Below are positions 35,692 through 46,579 of a stretch of DNA of 64,000 nucleotides, one piece after another; position 1 is the stretch's first letter, and the number at the start of each line of letters is the position of its first letter. The position numbers were made by a program, and so were the translations under genes. The DNA is taken from NCBI RefSeq assembly GCF_012489685.1, contig NC_080046.1, positions 23,639,038 to 23,703,037 on the forward strand. The letters run 5' to 3'. The notes beneath the pieces are model-generated. The model was not told the origin of the DNA. It did no database searches and saw only the letters and a program-made list of their open reading frames with translations. The DNA comes from Lotus japonicus. Taxonomy: Eukaryota > Streptophyta > Magnoliopsida > Fabales > Fabaceae.

Positions 35692-35926
35692 TTTTAGGAT
35701 CTCTTCGTTTTTCTTTTTCTTTAACGTTGTTTTATTTTTGTTAACTTCTGTTTCTTTTTATTTATTTATTCTACTTTGTTCGTTTGTGATTATCTATGCA
35801 TATCTATATATATTTGTGTCCCATATGTTTGCAAAAATCTTTTTATTCATCATATCTTTATGTTTACATCATACATTCTTTCCCTAAAGTCTAGAATGGA
35901 GGATCCCTCCTCATTCTTCTGCACTC
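35692..35926 (+). other. C3 region between ORF3 and antisense ORF
   Basis: T-rich noncoding sequence without a supported gene. If the antisense unit is transcribed, its 3' end would fall here. Confidence 0.4.
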
Positions 35927-36283
35927 CTAGCGCTGCTCTGACCTATCCTTCTCCAGACGCTCCAGTGCATGCTGGATGTTGTTGAGCCTGTTCTTTAGCT
36001 CATCCCTCTCCAGAATCTCTTATGCAGTCTTGAGCTTCTCTTCCAAACTCTCTTTTTCTTCCAGCAGCTTGAGTTCAAGCCGGCTGAGTTCTTGCACCTC
36101 CTCCACGAAGGCAAGAAATTCCCTCAGGTCTCTCTTCAACTCTGGACGCAGGTCCTCCTCCAGCAGTGTCCGTGTTAGCTCCGAGATGGTCGTTGTACCC
36201 TCTGGATGCCTGATGTTAAGGAACAAGTCCTCCTCGAAGGCCTTCTTCCTCAGCTCTTCTAGTGCTACGATGTATGATGCCAT
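35927..36283 (-). CDS. C3 antisense ORF, coiled-coil protein (118 codons with one stop)
   Basis: On the strand opposite to gag-pol an ATG at 36281-36283 in a strong context (AAAAAAATGGC) opens an 87-aa frame beginning MASYIVALEELRKKAFEED. TAA at 36020-36022 interrupts it, after which the same frame continues for about 30 codons (EILERDELKNRL, then HALERLEKD) to a TAG at 35927-35929. The residues are almost all charged or Leu with heptad spacing, so most of it should form coiled coil. A TATA box (36339-36347) lies 56 nt upstream on the same strand. C2 has no equivalent; in C1 the region is outside the window. I do not recognise the protein. The plus-strand ORF 35976-36299 is its mirror. Confidence 0.5.
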
Positions 36284-37088
36284 TTTTTTTCCTTACTGAA
36301 AATTGTTCGAGGTGTGAAGCTTACCTTTCTCTCCAACGCTTTATATAGGCTTCACTTTCTCTCTGAAAGTTAATGCTCCTACAGTTTCTCGAGGTTAAGT
36401 TCTTGGTAAATGACCCTTCTCTTTACTCCCTTGAACGGTGGTAAACGTTCTCCTCTTGCATTAACTCTTCTATTTATTTCGCCTAACTCTGATTCTTGCA
36501 TAATTTTCATTTTCTTTAAACTTAGACCTTCTCTAAGGGGGAGTACCTTGTACTTCAAGCTAAGTTTTTCACACCCCAAGCTTTTTGCTTATGACAAAAA
36601 GGGGGAGTAAACCCAATTTTTGATGTGTAAGATGTGTTAGTGTGATTTATTTTTCTTTTGGAGAATTTAAGAGTTCCACCTTCATGACCATAGATGTGTC
36701 ACTGGGCAAATACAAGGAATACATTTCACTTCTTCTGAAGTGATTCTAAGTTGACTCTGATACCTAAGACTCTGATACCTTGTCCGTGACTCTGATTACT
36801 TATGCGCTCTGATTACTCGATTTTCATCTATGTCATAAGTTTTTCACTCTGAACTCTTATATCATTTAGCTCAGAATCTAGACTTTACTAACGTTTTCAT
36901 CAAGTATTAGATTCAGGGGGAGCTAAGCTCAGAATCAAGCAGTGACTTGAATTCAGAATGAGCAAGATAAACTATTCACATCAGGATAAGTCTTATTCTA
37001 TATCTCTAAACTCTGAGTGAATTCAGTTTAATGTTTAAGAATTGTTCATCAAAAATCTTAGTTTTGTCATCATCAAAAAGGGGGAGAT
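36284..37088 (+). other. C3 3' region with repeated polypurine tracts
   Basis: GGGGGAG tracts occur near 36537, 36601, 36916 and 37080. The last, AAAAAGGGGGAGAT, touches the 3' LTR. The rest is rich in CTCTGA words. Apart from the antisense promoter I see no gene. Confidence 0.8.
36339..36347 (-). promoter_or_regulatory. Candidate TATA box for the C3 antisense ORF
   Basis: The minus strand reads CTATATAAAG here, 56 nt before the antisense ATG. A start site about 30 nt downstream would leave a leader of roughly 25 nt. The position fits a plant promoter; activity is inferred. Confidence 0.45.
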
Positions 37089-38043
37089 TGTAAGATCAAG
37101 TTTTGATCTAGTAGTACAACTCTATGTTTTGATGATTACAAGTTAACCTTTTGATATGAACAATTGTGGTACTCTAACGTGTTTTTCTGAGTGTGCTATT
37201 TACAGGCTCTGACCTCAACTCAATCTCACACAAATCAGAAGCACTGTGTATAAAGAGCAACCCAAGCAACGCTTTCGCATTCACCATGTTCAGTATGAAC
37301 AGTGGAAAAGCTTCAGAAGTTCTGAAGTTATACAAACTCTGATGTGGACTCAGTCACTAGAAGCTCTGAAGATCCAGAAAGTCTGATAACCAAGAAACAC
37401 TGAAGGCTCAGATATTCTGATGGTGTAGAAGACTCTGAAGATCCAGAAGCTGATTAGTGAAATTCTGTTGTCCAGAAGCAAGATACTCTGAAGACCATGT
37501 TCTTCCCTCTGAGTTCAGAATCAGAAGAAACAATGGTCAGAGGATCTGGGCTTTCCCTCTGACTCTGATCAACCGGCTTCACAAGTTCCAATATGAAGCA
37601 TCCCCTGATCAGAAGTCTCCTAGGTTTAAAGGTCAAGTCGCTATCCAAGTACAAAAGCAAATGTACCTTCCTGACGACCTACCTAACAGTCTCAGACACA
37701 GCAGAAGCTGGATTTTCCAGAACTGCCCTCCAACGGTAGCATTTCCCATGCAACGCTCAACCCTAATCCTTGGAGTATATAAAGAGGCTGAAGACTGAAA
37801 GAAATGGCAAGAAGAAGCATTCACATACGCGCAAGACAAACTTAAATTCTTCTAAGTTTTCTTTCATTTGAAATTCATTGAGTGATTTATCAAGTGAACC
37901 AGGATAAAATCCTTGTGTGCTTTTCTATCTCTTATCTTTAGCACTTAAGTTCTCGAAAGATTTGTCAAAATCTTTAAGGTGGAAGTTTTATACTGAAAAC
38001 GTTATTCAAACCCCCCCCCTTTCTACCGTTTTTCATACCTTCA
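37089..38043 (+). repeat. C3 3' LTR (955 bp)
   Basis: Almost identical to the 5' LTR, with TATA box at 37776-37784. It is followed by the CAAGC duplication and by G3 LTR1 sequence. Confidence 0.95.
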
Positions 38044-38048
38044 CAAGC

Positions 38049-38575
38049 ACATCCTCCTCCACCACCCTCATCAAGGGGTCCACACGGTAGCCGTGCGGTG
38101 AAGAGAAAGACAAAAGACGTGAGGCAGACGGGACGACAGACTCCCTCCTCGGCTGTACGAGCCTAGAGGACGACGCCACATCGGTAGGGGCAATGGCAGT
38201 AGCTGGAGGTGGCACAACAGGTGTAGTAGCAGCAGCAGCAGCAGCAGGCTCGATCTCCTCTGGGTCCTCCTCGACAGAAGGTGAAGTCGGAGGTGGTGCA
38301 TGACCAGTGCCTGGTCCACAATGAACTGAGGGTGGCAGGTCAAAACTCAGCTCCATACGCCGTAGCACTCCTCTCATCAGGCGTCCTCGCTCATCGGTCT
38401 GGTCCTCCATGACCCTTCCCCTATACGTCGCCCGGTGACCAGCCACATCGATCACCCAAGCGGTGGGGGCATCCCTGTCCAGCAGCTCATATCTGATCCC
38501 CCCCGAGGGAGAGACCGTCGAGAACCAGTCGGCCATCGGCATCTGGCAGCAGGCCGACCGCCCAAACACAAACAT
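38049..38575 (-). pseudogene. G3 LTR1 leader ORF, N-terminal piece
   Basis: It starts MFVFGRSACCQMPMADWF and is the first part of the ORF that is intact in LTR3. C3 interrupts it; the C-terminal piece is at 27737-27911. Apart from the insertion I see no stop in it. Confidence 0.75.
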
Positions 38576-38790
38576 ACAACCAAAGCCAAGGCGCTAGGGT
38601 CAACTCACAGAAATAAATAGATATACACTCAACATACTCAACATGTGATATGGGGTATAGATATATGTTGATATATACATATATAAACAATCCTAGCATG
38701 TTATGGCTCTAACATTGCTTCAATAAACAACCAGCACACAATTAAAGTCAGAATGAATGTATGCGTGAAATGCACAATATGATCCGGATT

Positions 38791-39026
38791 TGTGACGCGT
38801 TCCCGTTCGCCACAAGTGAAGCATTTCCGTTCTTCACTTTGGATGAACCATTCCCGTTATTCATCCTGGATGAACCATTCCCGTTATTCATCCTTGACAC
38901 ATTGGTGAACCATTCCCGTTATTCACCGTATGATGAACCATTCCCGTTATTCATCATTAACACATTGGTGAACCATTCCCGTTATTCACCAAAAGATGCA
39001 CAGGTGAACCATTCCCGTTATTCACC
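38791..39026 (-). repeat. Hairpin array in G3 LTR1 (eight stem-loops)
   Basis: Eight units in 236 bp share the loop CCATTCCCGTTA or a close form. Each is flanked by arms that pair within the unit but differ between units: AAGTGAA/TTCACTT (38814-38839), GGATGAA/TTCATCC (38841-38866 and 38868-38893), GGTGAA/TTCACC (38904-38927 and 39003-39026), ATGATGAA/TTCATCAT (38930-38957), TTGGTGAA/TTCACCAA (38965-38992). The first, TGTG..GCG/CGCCACA (38791-38814), has a 2-nt bulge. Homologous arrays are at 47496-47731 and 56502-56737. Confidence 0.85.
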
Positions 39027-39117
39027 CGATTGATGCAATATGGTTAGCCAAACATTGAATCGTCCTCACCACACAACCCCATAGCTCAACCCCAATCTCA
39101 AAACAACACAAGAGTTA

Positions 39118-39283
39118 GTGTCGGTCAAAACAACACAACTCGGAGTAAGTGCCGGTCAATACAACACAACTCCCACCACAATAGCACACAAGGGTCTAGT
39201 GTCAGTCAATACAACACAGCCCAATCACCATGATCACCCCAAGATCAAAGCCAGAGTCAGTGTCGGTCAATACAACACGACTC
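39118..39283 (-). repeat. 25-bp interspersed repeat in G3 LTR1
   Basis: Four copies of about 25 bp with the core GTCGGTCAATACAACAC (one has AAAACAACAC, one GTCAGTC, one GCCGGTC) are spaced 35-60 bp apart. Related stretches lie at 47822-47988 and 56828-56972; LTR3 has lost 20-odd bases by a deletion between repeats. Confidence 0.8.
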
Positions 39284-40750
39284 GGACAACACTCCCAAGA
39301 GTACTAGAGTACTCGGTGACTTTCAATCATCACCATAGCTCACCTTAGTGGCTTTCCCCAAAAGGAAAACTCACAAAAAAGGTCGACTTTTCCCCGTCTT
39401 TCGTAAATATTTTCCCCTTCAGTTTTCCTATACTTAAACGTTAATAAAAATGATTTCAATTCAGATTAGTCAGGTTATGAGTTTATTTCTCAAAATCTAG
39501 GTTTCCCAAGTCTTTAGTTTTCAAAATTCTAATCATTCTAGGTTTTTCGAAAACCAACCACCCAAAAGAAGTTTCCCGGGGAAAGTCTAAGTAAACCAAC
39601 GAATCCCAACAAATGGCTAAGTCTCAGACCCCACATCTGAACTTGCCTATGGTTGTTCATCCAACCTGAAATATCAAAGATCACCAGATCAATGAACCTC
39701 CACTCCGAAGTTGCGTCAAAACGCACAATCCAACAAAAGCACAACATCACAAGTTATGGAAAAGCATCATAACATCAACTCATCATCATAAACAACATCA
39801 GATAAAGCTTAAGTCGAATTTATCGACGCCTATCATGCAATCATAGCTACATATAGTAAGTTGCCCTCACCTCGAGCTGTTCCAGCTTCGAAGTCACAAG
39901 CTTCTTCACTCAAGTGCTCTGCACCTTCCAAAGTTCCTTCAACTGAACCTCGGAGAAAAACAAAGCAGAATCCAAACAAAATCGATTAGTTCGATCACAA
40001 TACAATACATAAACGATAGACAAAGCATTAAAGCTTCAGAATACGACAACCGGGTACGAAAAGACAAGTTTTCGAAACCGAAAAACTCCCCCCTAAAGGA
40101 AATAGCCCACGGCCTCAAAGGAAAAAGGGCTTCGGCTCTTTTTCTTCGATCAAATCAATTTACAAGGTAGTTTTAGGGTAAAACTAAGGCAAAGAAACTG
40201 TCGGAACAATTTTCGGACAATCGGGTCGAAATACGACTATCCAGGGGCATTTTGGTCCAAAATAAAGGCTCAAAACTTCATAGTTATCAGTTCTGAAAAC
40301 AAATTTGACAGCAACGATCCTCATGACATCCGTGACAACAAATCCTAAAGGCACGAAGTCAGATTATAGCTTTTCGACAATAAAGTTTCGAAATGTGAGA
40401 CAAAAAGGATTTTGAATCAGTTTTTCAGATCCCTGTCAAATGGATCGCAATCAGAGTTTACTGACAGAGGTTTTAGGCTCTTGGAAACCTAGAGAACATA
40501 ACCCAAGCAAGAAATCGAAGAAAACGGACAATTTTAGAAAAAGCTCAAAACTGTGAGCACAGAAACGACTTCAGAAACGCAATAGAAACAACAATCAGAG
40601 GTAGGAATCGTGTTTGTTACCTCGATACCTAGAAGTAGGGACGAACTGCACGAAGATTGGTCAAGTTTTTGCGAAAATCTCTCCTCCCCCAAGCTCCTCA
40701 AACTCGCGGCCAAGAATGGAAGAAAATGGAGAGATTTTGCTTTTTCGCGC

Positions 40751-40758
40751 TATTTATA
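40751..40758 (-). promoter_or_regulatory. Predicted TATA box of G3 LTR1
   Basis: TATAAATA on the minus strand, about 690 nt from the LTR start. Counterparts are 49756-49763 (LTR2) and 58440-58447 (LTR3). It puts the ORF and hairpin array in the transcribed leader, about 1.7-3 kb downstream. Confidence 0.6.
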
Positions 40759-41448
40759 GGCGGGTGAAATCGCGGAAAAATGAAAATTTCGCGATTCCGA
40801 TTTTTGCAGCACGATCACCGAGGAATTCTAAGAGAGATTCTGGCGTCAGAATTCCCGAACTCAAAACAAATATCTAGGATTTGGGAAAAACGATATCTAA
40901 AACGCCAAAAGCGGTGTAAATTAGTCTGTCCCAAAAAACTACTTTTTGCTGTGATGCTCAAACGACAAAACTTCCAACAGAAGAAAGATTGGAAATGTCG
41001 AAACAAGTCTGGTAGCGCAGACGGAATCTTCGTTAGAAGTCCCGAATAGAAAAAGTCTTCATCCATCGCTCGAAACTAGGGTTTCGAAGCAAAGAAATTA
41101 GAGTCGTCGAGCTTCCGGAAAGTGAAACCTATCGTGCGTACAGTCCAGAGTTCCGAAATGAAACGCTGGTCGATGGAAAAATAAAGAGAATCTTTAAATT
41201 TTCCGAGAGTTCGAAATCTCACTCAAAACGTTGCTTTAAGAGCGAAATAGCCTATTTGGACACGCTCGCCCTAAGGCAAGTGTGCAGACGACTCGCACTA
41301 ACTCCGAAAACAACAACGCAACATTCCTCAAGCAATTCCTGAACTTTCTTCTTCATTAATCTTTCTCAAATATCAAACTCCTGTCACGCTTACACTGATT
41401 CTACGCGTGAGTCGGAAATTAGCTCGTTCTGAAAATCCAGGTCTTACA

Positions 41449-41466
41449 ATACTCCCCTCCAAAAAG
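41449..41466 (-). other. G3 polypurine tract beside LTR1
   Basis: The minus strand reads CTTTTTGGAGGGGAGTAT directly before the 3' LTR start. The same tract beside LTR2 is at 50454-50471. Confidence 0.8.
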
Positions 41467-41485
41467 AAAGTTTCGTCCTCGAAAC

Positions 41486-43594
41486 TCAGAGTTCAGCAAA
41501 AAGTCCGGGGTACAGTTCCTTGATCTTGTCTTCCAATTCCCATGTAGCATCTCCCGTATCCTTGTTCCATATCACCTTTACCAACGAAATCTGCTTTCCC
41601 CTCAGCTGTTTTACTCTTCTATCCCCAATACTCACTGGCGGTGCCTCAAAGGTCAAATCATCCTTCAGTTCCACATTGTCTGGCTCGATTACATGAGTCG
41701 GATCTGGAATGTACTTCCTCAATTGCGACACATGAAATACATCGTGAATGTTGGAAAGAAATGGCGGTAGTGCAATCTGATACGCAACTGGTCCAACACG
41801 TCGAGTGATTTGATAAGGCCCAATAAACTTTGGCGTAAGCTTCCTTGACTTAATAGCTCGTCCAACTCCCGTAGTCTGAGTAACTCGTAGAAACACATGG
41901 TCACCTTCCTCAAACTCTAGGGTTCTACGTCTCTGATCAGCATAACTCTTCTGTCTGCTCTGTGAAGCTCTCATCTGTTCTCTGATCTGCTTAACCTTCT
42001 CAGTCGTCTGTTGCAGCATTTCTGGCCCAATCAACAAGCTCTCACCATCTTGATACCAACACAACGGTGTCCTACACTTCCGGCCATACAAAGCTTCATA
42101 CGGTGCCATCTCAATACTCGCATGAAAACTATTGTTGTAGGTGAACTCAACCAATGGCAGAAGATCATCCCAGCTTCCTCTGTTATCTAACACACAAGCC
42201 CGTAGTAGATCCTCTAGCGACTGAATAGTTCTCTCAGTTTGCCCATCAGTTTGTGGATGATACGCCGAACTCAACCTCAGCTTAGTTCCTAACGCATCAT
42301 GAAGAGCTCCCCAAAAGTGCGAAGTAAACTTAGGATCCCGATCAGACACAATACTTGTCGGAACTCCGTGTAGTCTCACAATCTCCGCCACATAGATCTC
42401 AGCCAACTTCTCTACATTGTAGGTAGTTCTCACTGGTAGAAAATGCGCTGACTTGGTCAAACGATCCACAATCACCCAAATCGAATCGTGTCTCTTCTGT
42501 GTTCTTGGCAAAGCTACCACAAAATCCATGGATATACTATCCCATTTCCATTCTGGCACGTCTAAGCTCTGTAGCATACCAGCAGGTCTTTGATGCTCTA
42601 CCTTCGCCTTCTGACAAGTCAAACATGCAGCTACATACTCCGCCACTTGTTTCTTCATTCCTGGCCACCAGAAATTCAGCTTCAAATCTTGATACATCTT
42701 GGTCATCCCCGGATGAATACTCCATTTGCTCTTGTTCCCTTCATCCATGATTAGCCTTCTCAATTCCGGATTGTTGGGTACACAAACTCTGTCCTTGCAT
42801 CTTAAGATATCATCTGTTCCGATCTTGAATTCCGGGTCTTTCCCCTGAATTACCAAGTTCCTCTTCTCCAGCAGAAACTCATCTTGCAGTTGTTGCTCTC
42901 TAATCTCTTCCATCAATCCACTGGCAATTCTGATCATTCCGAACTTCAACTTTCCCTCAGACTGTGTCACACCTAAACTCATATCTCGAAATTGTTCCAG
43001 TAACTCCAGCTCTTTAACCATCATTGACGAGACATGCATCTTTCTCCTCAAAGCATCAGCAACTACATTCGCCTTCCCAGGGTGATATTGCAGCGTAAAC
43101 TCATAGTCTTTGATGAACTCCATCCATCTTCGTTGCCTCATGTTCAGCTCCTTCTGATCAAACAAGTATTTAAGGCTCTTGTGATCGCTAAATATCGTGA
43201 AAGTACAGCCATAGAGATAATGCCTCCAGATTTTCAGCGAAAACACAATGGCAGCTAACTCCAAATCGTGAGTCGGATAGTTCTTCTCGTGATTCTTCAA
43301 CTGTCTCGAAGCATACGCTACCACTTTACGATGTTGCATCAGCACACATCCCAAGCCTTGATACGAAGCGTCACAATAGACTTCATAAGGTTCCTCCGGT
43401 TGCGGCAAAATAAGCACAGGTGACGTCGTTAAACGCTCCTTCAGGGTCTGAAAACTTGATTCACACGCCTCAGTCCATGCAAAAGGTTGGTCTTTCCTCG
43501 TCAGTTGAGTCAAAGGTCCAACGATCTTGGCAAATCCCTCAATGAAGCGTCTATAATATCCAGCTAAACCCACAAAACTTCTGATTTCTGTCAC
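41486..43594 (-). CDS. G3 internal region 1 pol, 3' part: RNase H, integrase, chromodomain
   Basis: This 702-residue frame follows an in-frame TAG (43610-43612) that separates it from RT. It begins in the RT connection ([16 protein letters not shown]). RNase H has [12 protein letters not shown] at about 70 and [11 protein letters not shown]. Integrase has a zinc region at about 295-340 ([16 protein letters not shown]), D in SMDFVV at about 355, D in IVSDRDPKF at about 416 and E in [13 protein letters not shown]. The C-terminus ([19 protein letters not shown]) is a chromodomain, the mark of chromoviruses, which bind modified histones and steer integration. The frame itself is open. Confidence 0.92.
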   Translation of the reverse strand: MTEIRSFVGLAGYYRRFIEGFAKIVGPLTQLTRKDQPFAWTEACESSFQTLKERLTTSPVLILPQPEEPYEVYCDASYQGLGCVLMQHRKVVAYASRQLKNHEKNYPTHDLELAAIVFSLKIWRHYLYGCTFTIFSDHKSLKYLFDQKELNMRQRRWMEFIKDYEFTLQYHPGKANVVADALRRKMHVSSMMVKELELLEQFRDMSLGVTQSEGKLKFGMIRIASGLMEEIREQQLQDEFLLEKRNLVIQGKDPEFKIGTDDILRCKDRVCVPNNPELRRLIMDEGNKSKWSIHPGMTKMYQDLKLNFWWPGMKKQVAEYVAACLTCQKAKVEHQRPAGMLQSLDVPEWKWDSISMDFVVALPRTQKRHDSIWVIVDRLTKSAHFLPVRTTYNVEKLAEIYVAEIVRLHGVPTSIVSDRDPKFTSHFWGALHDALGTKLRLSSAYHPQTDGQTERTIQSLEDLLRACVLDNRGSWDDLLPLVEFTYNNSFHASIEMAPYEALYGRKCRTPLCWYQDGESLLIGPEMLQQTTEKVKQIREQMRASQSRQKSYADQRRRTLEFEEGDHVFLRVTQTTGVGRAIKSRKLTPKFIGPYQITRRVGPVAYQIALPPFLSNIHDVFHVSQLRKYIPDPTHVIEPDNVELKDDLTFEAPPVSIGDRRVKQLRGKQISLVKVIWNKDTGDATWELEDKIKELYPGLFAEL

Positions 43595-43609
43595 CGTCTT
43601 CGGTTGCTC

Positions 43610-45898
43610 CTAAGCCAAAACAGTCTCCACTTTCGCAGGATCCAAACCTATGCCTTTCTTTGAGATAACATGGCCTAAGAAATTAACTTTCTCCAGCCAG
43701 AATTCACACTTGGAAGGGTTCGCATACAGCTTCTTCTCTCTCAACACTTGTAGAACTTGGCGCAAATGTCCTTCATGCTCCTTCGCGTCCTCCGAATAGA
43801 TCAATATGTCATCGATAAACACCACCACAAACCGATCTAAGAATTCATGAAAGATGCGGTTCATGTAATCCATAAAGACAGCAGGTGCATTAGTCACTCC
43901 AAACGGCATCACTAGGTACTCATAGTGTCCGTAGCGTGTTCTGAATGCAGTCTTTGGTATATCCTCAGTCTTCACTCTGATCTGATGGTAGCCTGATTTC
44001 AAGTCTATCTTCGAAAATACAGCAACCCCTCGTAACTGATCCATCAAATCATCTATCCTCGGCAACGGGTATCGGTTCTTGATCGTCGCTTTGTTCAGTT
44101 GTCGATAATCCACACATAATCTCGACCTTCCGTCCTTCTTCTTAACTAACAACACTGGCGCCCCCCACAGTGAAACACTCGGTCGAATGAATCCTTTTGC
44201 CGAAAGATCCTCCAACTGAGATTTCAACTCCGCAGGTGCCATACGGTAAGGTGCAATCGAAATCGGTCCAGTTCCAGGTACAATGTCAATCACAAACTCT
44301 ACATCACGCACAGGCGGTAGTCCAGGTACATCTCCAGGGAAAACATCCGCAAAATCTCGAACCACCGGAATACCATGAATATCCGATTCCTTCTTCCCCT
44401 CCAGACTTAGCAATGAAAAGTACCTCTGAGTGCCCTCGCTCAACGATGCACTAATGTGGTTAATAGAAAGATACTCGAAAAGATCCGAGTCTGGGAACAC
44501 CACTTTCTTTCGACTACAGTCCAAAAGACAATGGTAGTGGGATAACCAATCCATCCCTAGGATTACATCTAGGTTTTTGAGGGGTAGACATACTAGGTTA
44601 GCATGAAAAGTTCTATCTTTATATACTACTGAACAGTGCATGCATGCGGCATTAGCAATTAGAGTCCTAGCAGGGGTAGTTACCATAAGATCAAAACTCA
44701 AAGTAGTAAAAGGCAGATGCAGTCTTGATACGCAATCCTTAGAGATAAATGAATGAGTTGCACCAGAATCAAAGAGTACAGTTAGAAGATTACCGTCAAT
44801 TTCACATTCTCCTCTGATCAAACCATCAGCTCCTTCAGCTTCTTCACCGTCCATTGTATACACTCTTCCCTTCGCCACTGGGCGCCTCCCACTTACAGCA
44901 TTCACCGACGGCTCAGCCTTTGGTGCCTTGCAATCCATCGCCAGATGCCCAGATTTATTGCAGTTATAGCATCTTGGTGGCTTCGTGCAAGTATTTGCAT
45001 AGTGTCCGGCCCCTCCAAATCGAAAGCAAGTCATCTCACGGTTCTGGGTACGGCTTCCCGACCCTCCAGAAGTAGCAGCAGCAGCCATCGGCTTGTAAGA
45101 TCCCGGGGTAAACCCTCTCCCCGCAGGACGTTGGTATGGCTTTCTTGCCTGAAACCTTCCTCTTCCTTGAACAATCTGTGATGTCGACCTGACAGGTCCT
45201 CCTGTTCCAACCCTATTGTACCTCTGATTCTTCATCAGCTCCACATCTGTTGCTTTCTCCACCAGTGCTTGAAATCTCGTGATCCTCAGCGGTCTCACTA
45301 TATCCTCAATGTCAGGCCTCAATCCCCTCACAAATCTCTTGCACATGTAGGGCTCATCAACTTGGTCAGGGAAAAATCGAAAGTACTTTGCCAAAGACTC
45401 TAACTTGGCAGCATATTCCGGGATGTTCATGCTTCCTTGTTTAAGAGTCAGAAACTGTGATTCACGCTCGTCACGAGCACAGTCTGGGAAGTACTTCTCG
45501 AGAAAAGCAGTTCGAAAAGAATCCCAGTTTACCTCCACATTATTGGCTTCCATTATCCCTCTGGCGCCTCTCCACAAGTACTCTGCATCTCCCAACAACA
45601 GAAAGGTTGCCATTCCCACTTTGGCTCCCTCAGCAGTCTGTAGCACACCAAAGATCTTCTCAATCTCTTCTATCCAGAGTTCGGCTTTGTCCGGGTCAGT
45701 ACCTCCCGAAAACTTAGGTGGATCCTGTCTCCTGAAGTCATTCAACCCTTTGTTCTGGTCCAAAGTCGCCTCCCTCTATCGCTGGTGTTGTTCACGCGCT
45801 TCCTCCGCAGCACGCCTCAAAGCATTGTCATTGGCTTGGTTAGTCATTGCCTGGGCCATAGTGGCCATCATCTCTGCTAGCTGATTCGTGTTCACCAT
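43610..45898 (-). pseudogene. G3 internal region 1 gag-protease-RT with early TAG
   Basis: The frame likely starts at ATG 45896-45898 (MVNTNQLAEMMATMAQ, as in G2). TAG at 45776-45778 replaces a Gln seen in G2. From the next ATG at 45763 a 717-residue frame is open: gag core, two zinc knuckles at about 245-280 (the first reads [14 protein letters not shown], so one Cys is Phe; the second is [14 protein letters not shown]), protease [11 protein letters not shown] at about 329, RT with [11 protein letters not shown], and FIDD in [12 protein letters not shown] at about 649. TAG at 43610-43612 replaces the Trp present in G1. Both stops recur in internal region 2. Confidence 0.9.
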
Positions 45899-46094
45899 CG
45901 TCTGTTAGCCCCAAGAAAACGGTTAGTCCTAATCGTAGAATAGCACCAAAGCTACTCCATATAATTAAGTAATAATAATACAATCAATTAGAACGAAAAA
46001 TCGTTCTGCAGACAATCAATTTTCACTCTTTGCAGAGTCACACAACCTAGCACAGAAGACCTATTCCCCAAAGACTCCCAAAAGACTCGACTAA

Positions 46095-46106
46095 GCTCTG
46101 ATACCA
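46095..46106 (-). other. G3 primer-binding site, internal region 1
   Basis: TGGTATCAGAGC on the minus strand, three nt from LTR2. It supports initiator tRNA-Met priming and the minus orientation. Confidence 0.9.
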
Positions 46107-46579
46107 CAATGTAACACCCCGATCTCCAGGTGTCACTTTAGTAACCAAAAAATAAACTTTACGCGAAAAACAGGTAATTTTTTTTTTTCGTTTCCTTTCC
46201 TTTAAATCAAAGCGATAAAGAAGTAAAGACGAAACCCCATCAACTAACTAACCGATATACAAATATACATCTGTACAGCCTCAGCTGCACTCCATGTCAC
46301 GCGAAGCCGCAGTGACTCCAAAGTAGTACGCCCGTAGGCAAATATACAAACCAGAACTGTGAGTTAAAGTATCAAAATACAGTTATCCAAGAGAAAGTCG
46401 GCACTCAAAAATGGCCTGAAAGAAAGACCCCTATACTCCGACAGACTCTCTGTGATCCTCCTCAAAAGAACCACACAAAAAGCCACACATCGGAACCTAC
46501 CCTGTCCCCAAAAAGAAACTGACGATCAGAGCTCTACACAAAAAATGTCACTAATCCTAACCTACCCTCCCAGCTCAGC

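Larger units (their letters stand above)
27912..38043 (+). mobile_element. C3: Sirevirus-type copia retrotransposon, complete ends, very young
   Basis: The LTRs are 27912-28865 (954 bp) and 37089-38043 (955 bp), with target duplication CAAGC at 27907-27911 and 38044-38048. By eye the LTRs differ at only about three substitutions and the length of a C tract, so the insertion is recent. It belongs with C1 by protein sequence. A deletion of about 1.5 kb removes the end of the protease region, all of integrase and the start of RT. It carries the third ORF and an antisense ORF before the 3' LTR. Confidence 0.96.
27269..41448 (-). repeat. G3 LTR1, split by C3 into 27269-27911 and 38049-41448
   Basis: On the plus strand it starts TGTAACACCCCGATCTCCAGG and ends CCAGGTCTTACA. 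It holds, right to left on the transcribed strand, a TATA box (40751-40758), a long A/T-rich leader without genes (39290-40720), a 25-bp repeat (39118-39283), a hairpin array (38791-39026) and the leader ORF (from 38575), which C3 cuts in two. The remainder of that ORF is at 27737-27911. Confidence 0.93.

Noticed and set aside
35976..36299. Plus-strand Ser-rich ORF of 107 aa in C3
   Set aside because: It mirrors the antisense coiled-coil ORF; only the minus-strand frame has a good start context and a TATA box at the right distance.
36311..36340. A tiny intron (GTAAGC ... TTTTCAG) in the leader of the antisense ORF
   Set aside because: The interval is about 29 nt, below the minimum for plant splicing.
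38791..39026. CRISPR-like appearance of the regularly spaced CCATTCCCGTTA units
   Set aside because: The units lie in a plant retrotransposon LTR, intervals are short and irregular, and the variable parts are complementary arms of hairpins rather than independent spacers.
45405..45884. Plus-strand ORF of 159 aa, repeated at 54410-54889
   Set aside because: It is the mirror of the gag coding strand; its conservation is fully explained by gag.
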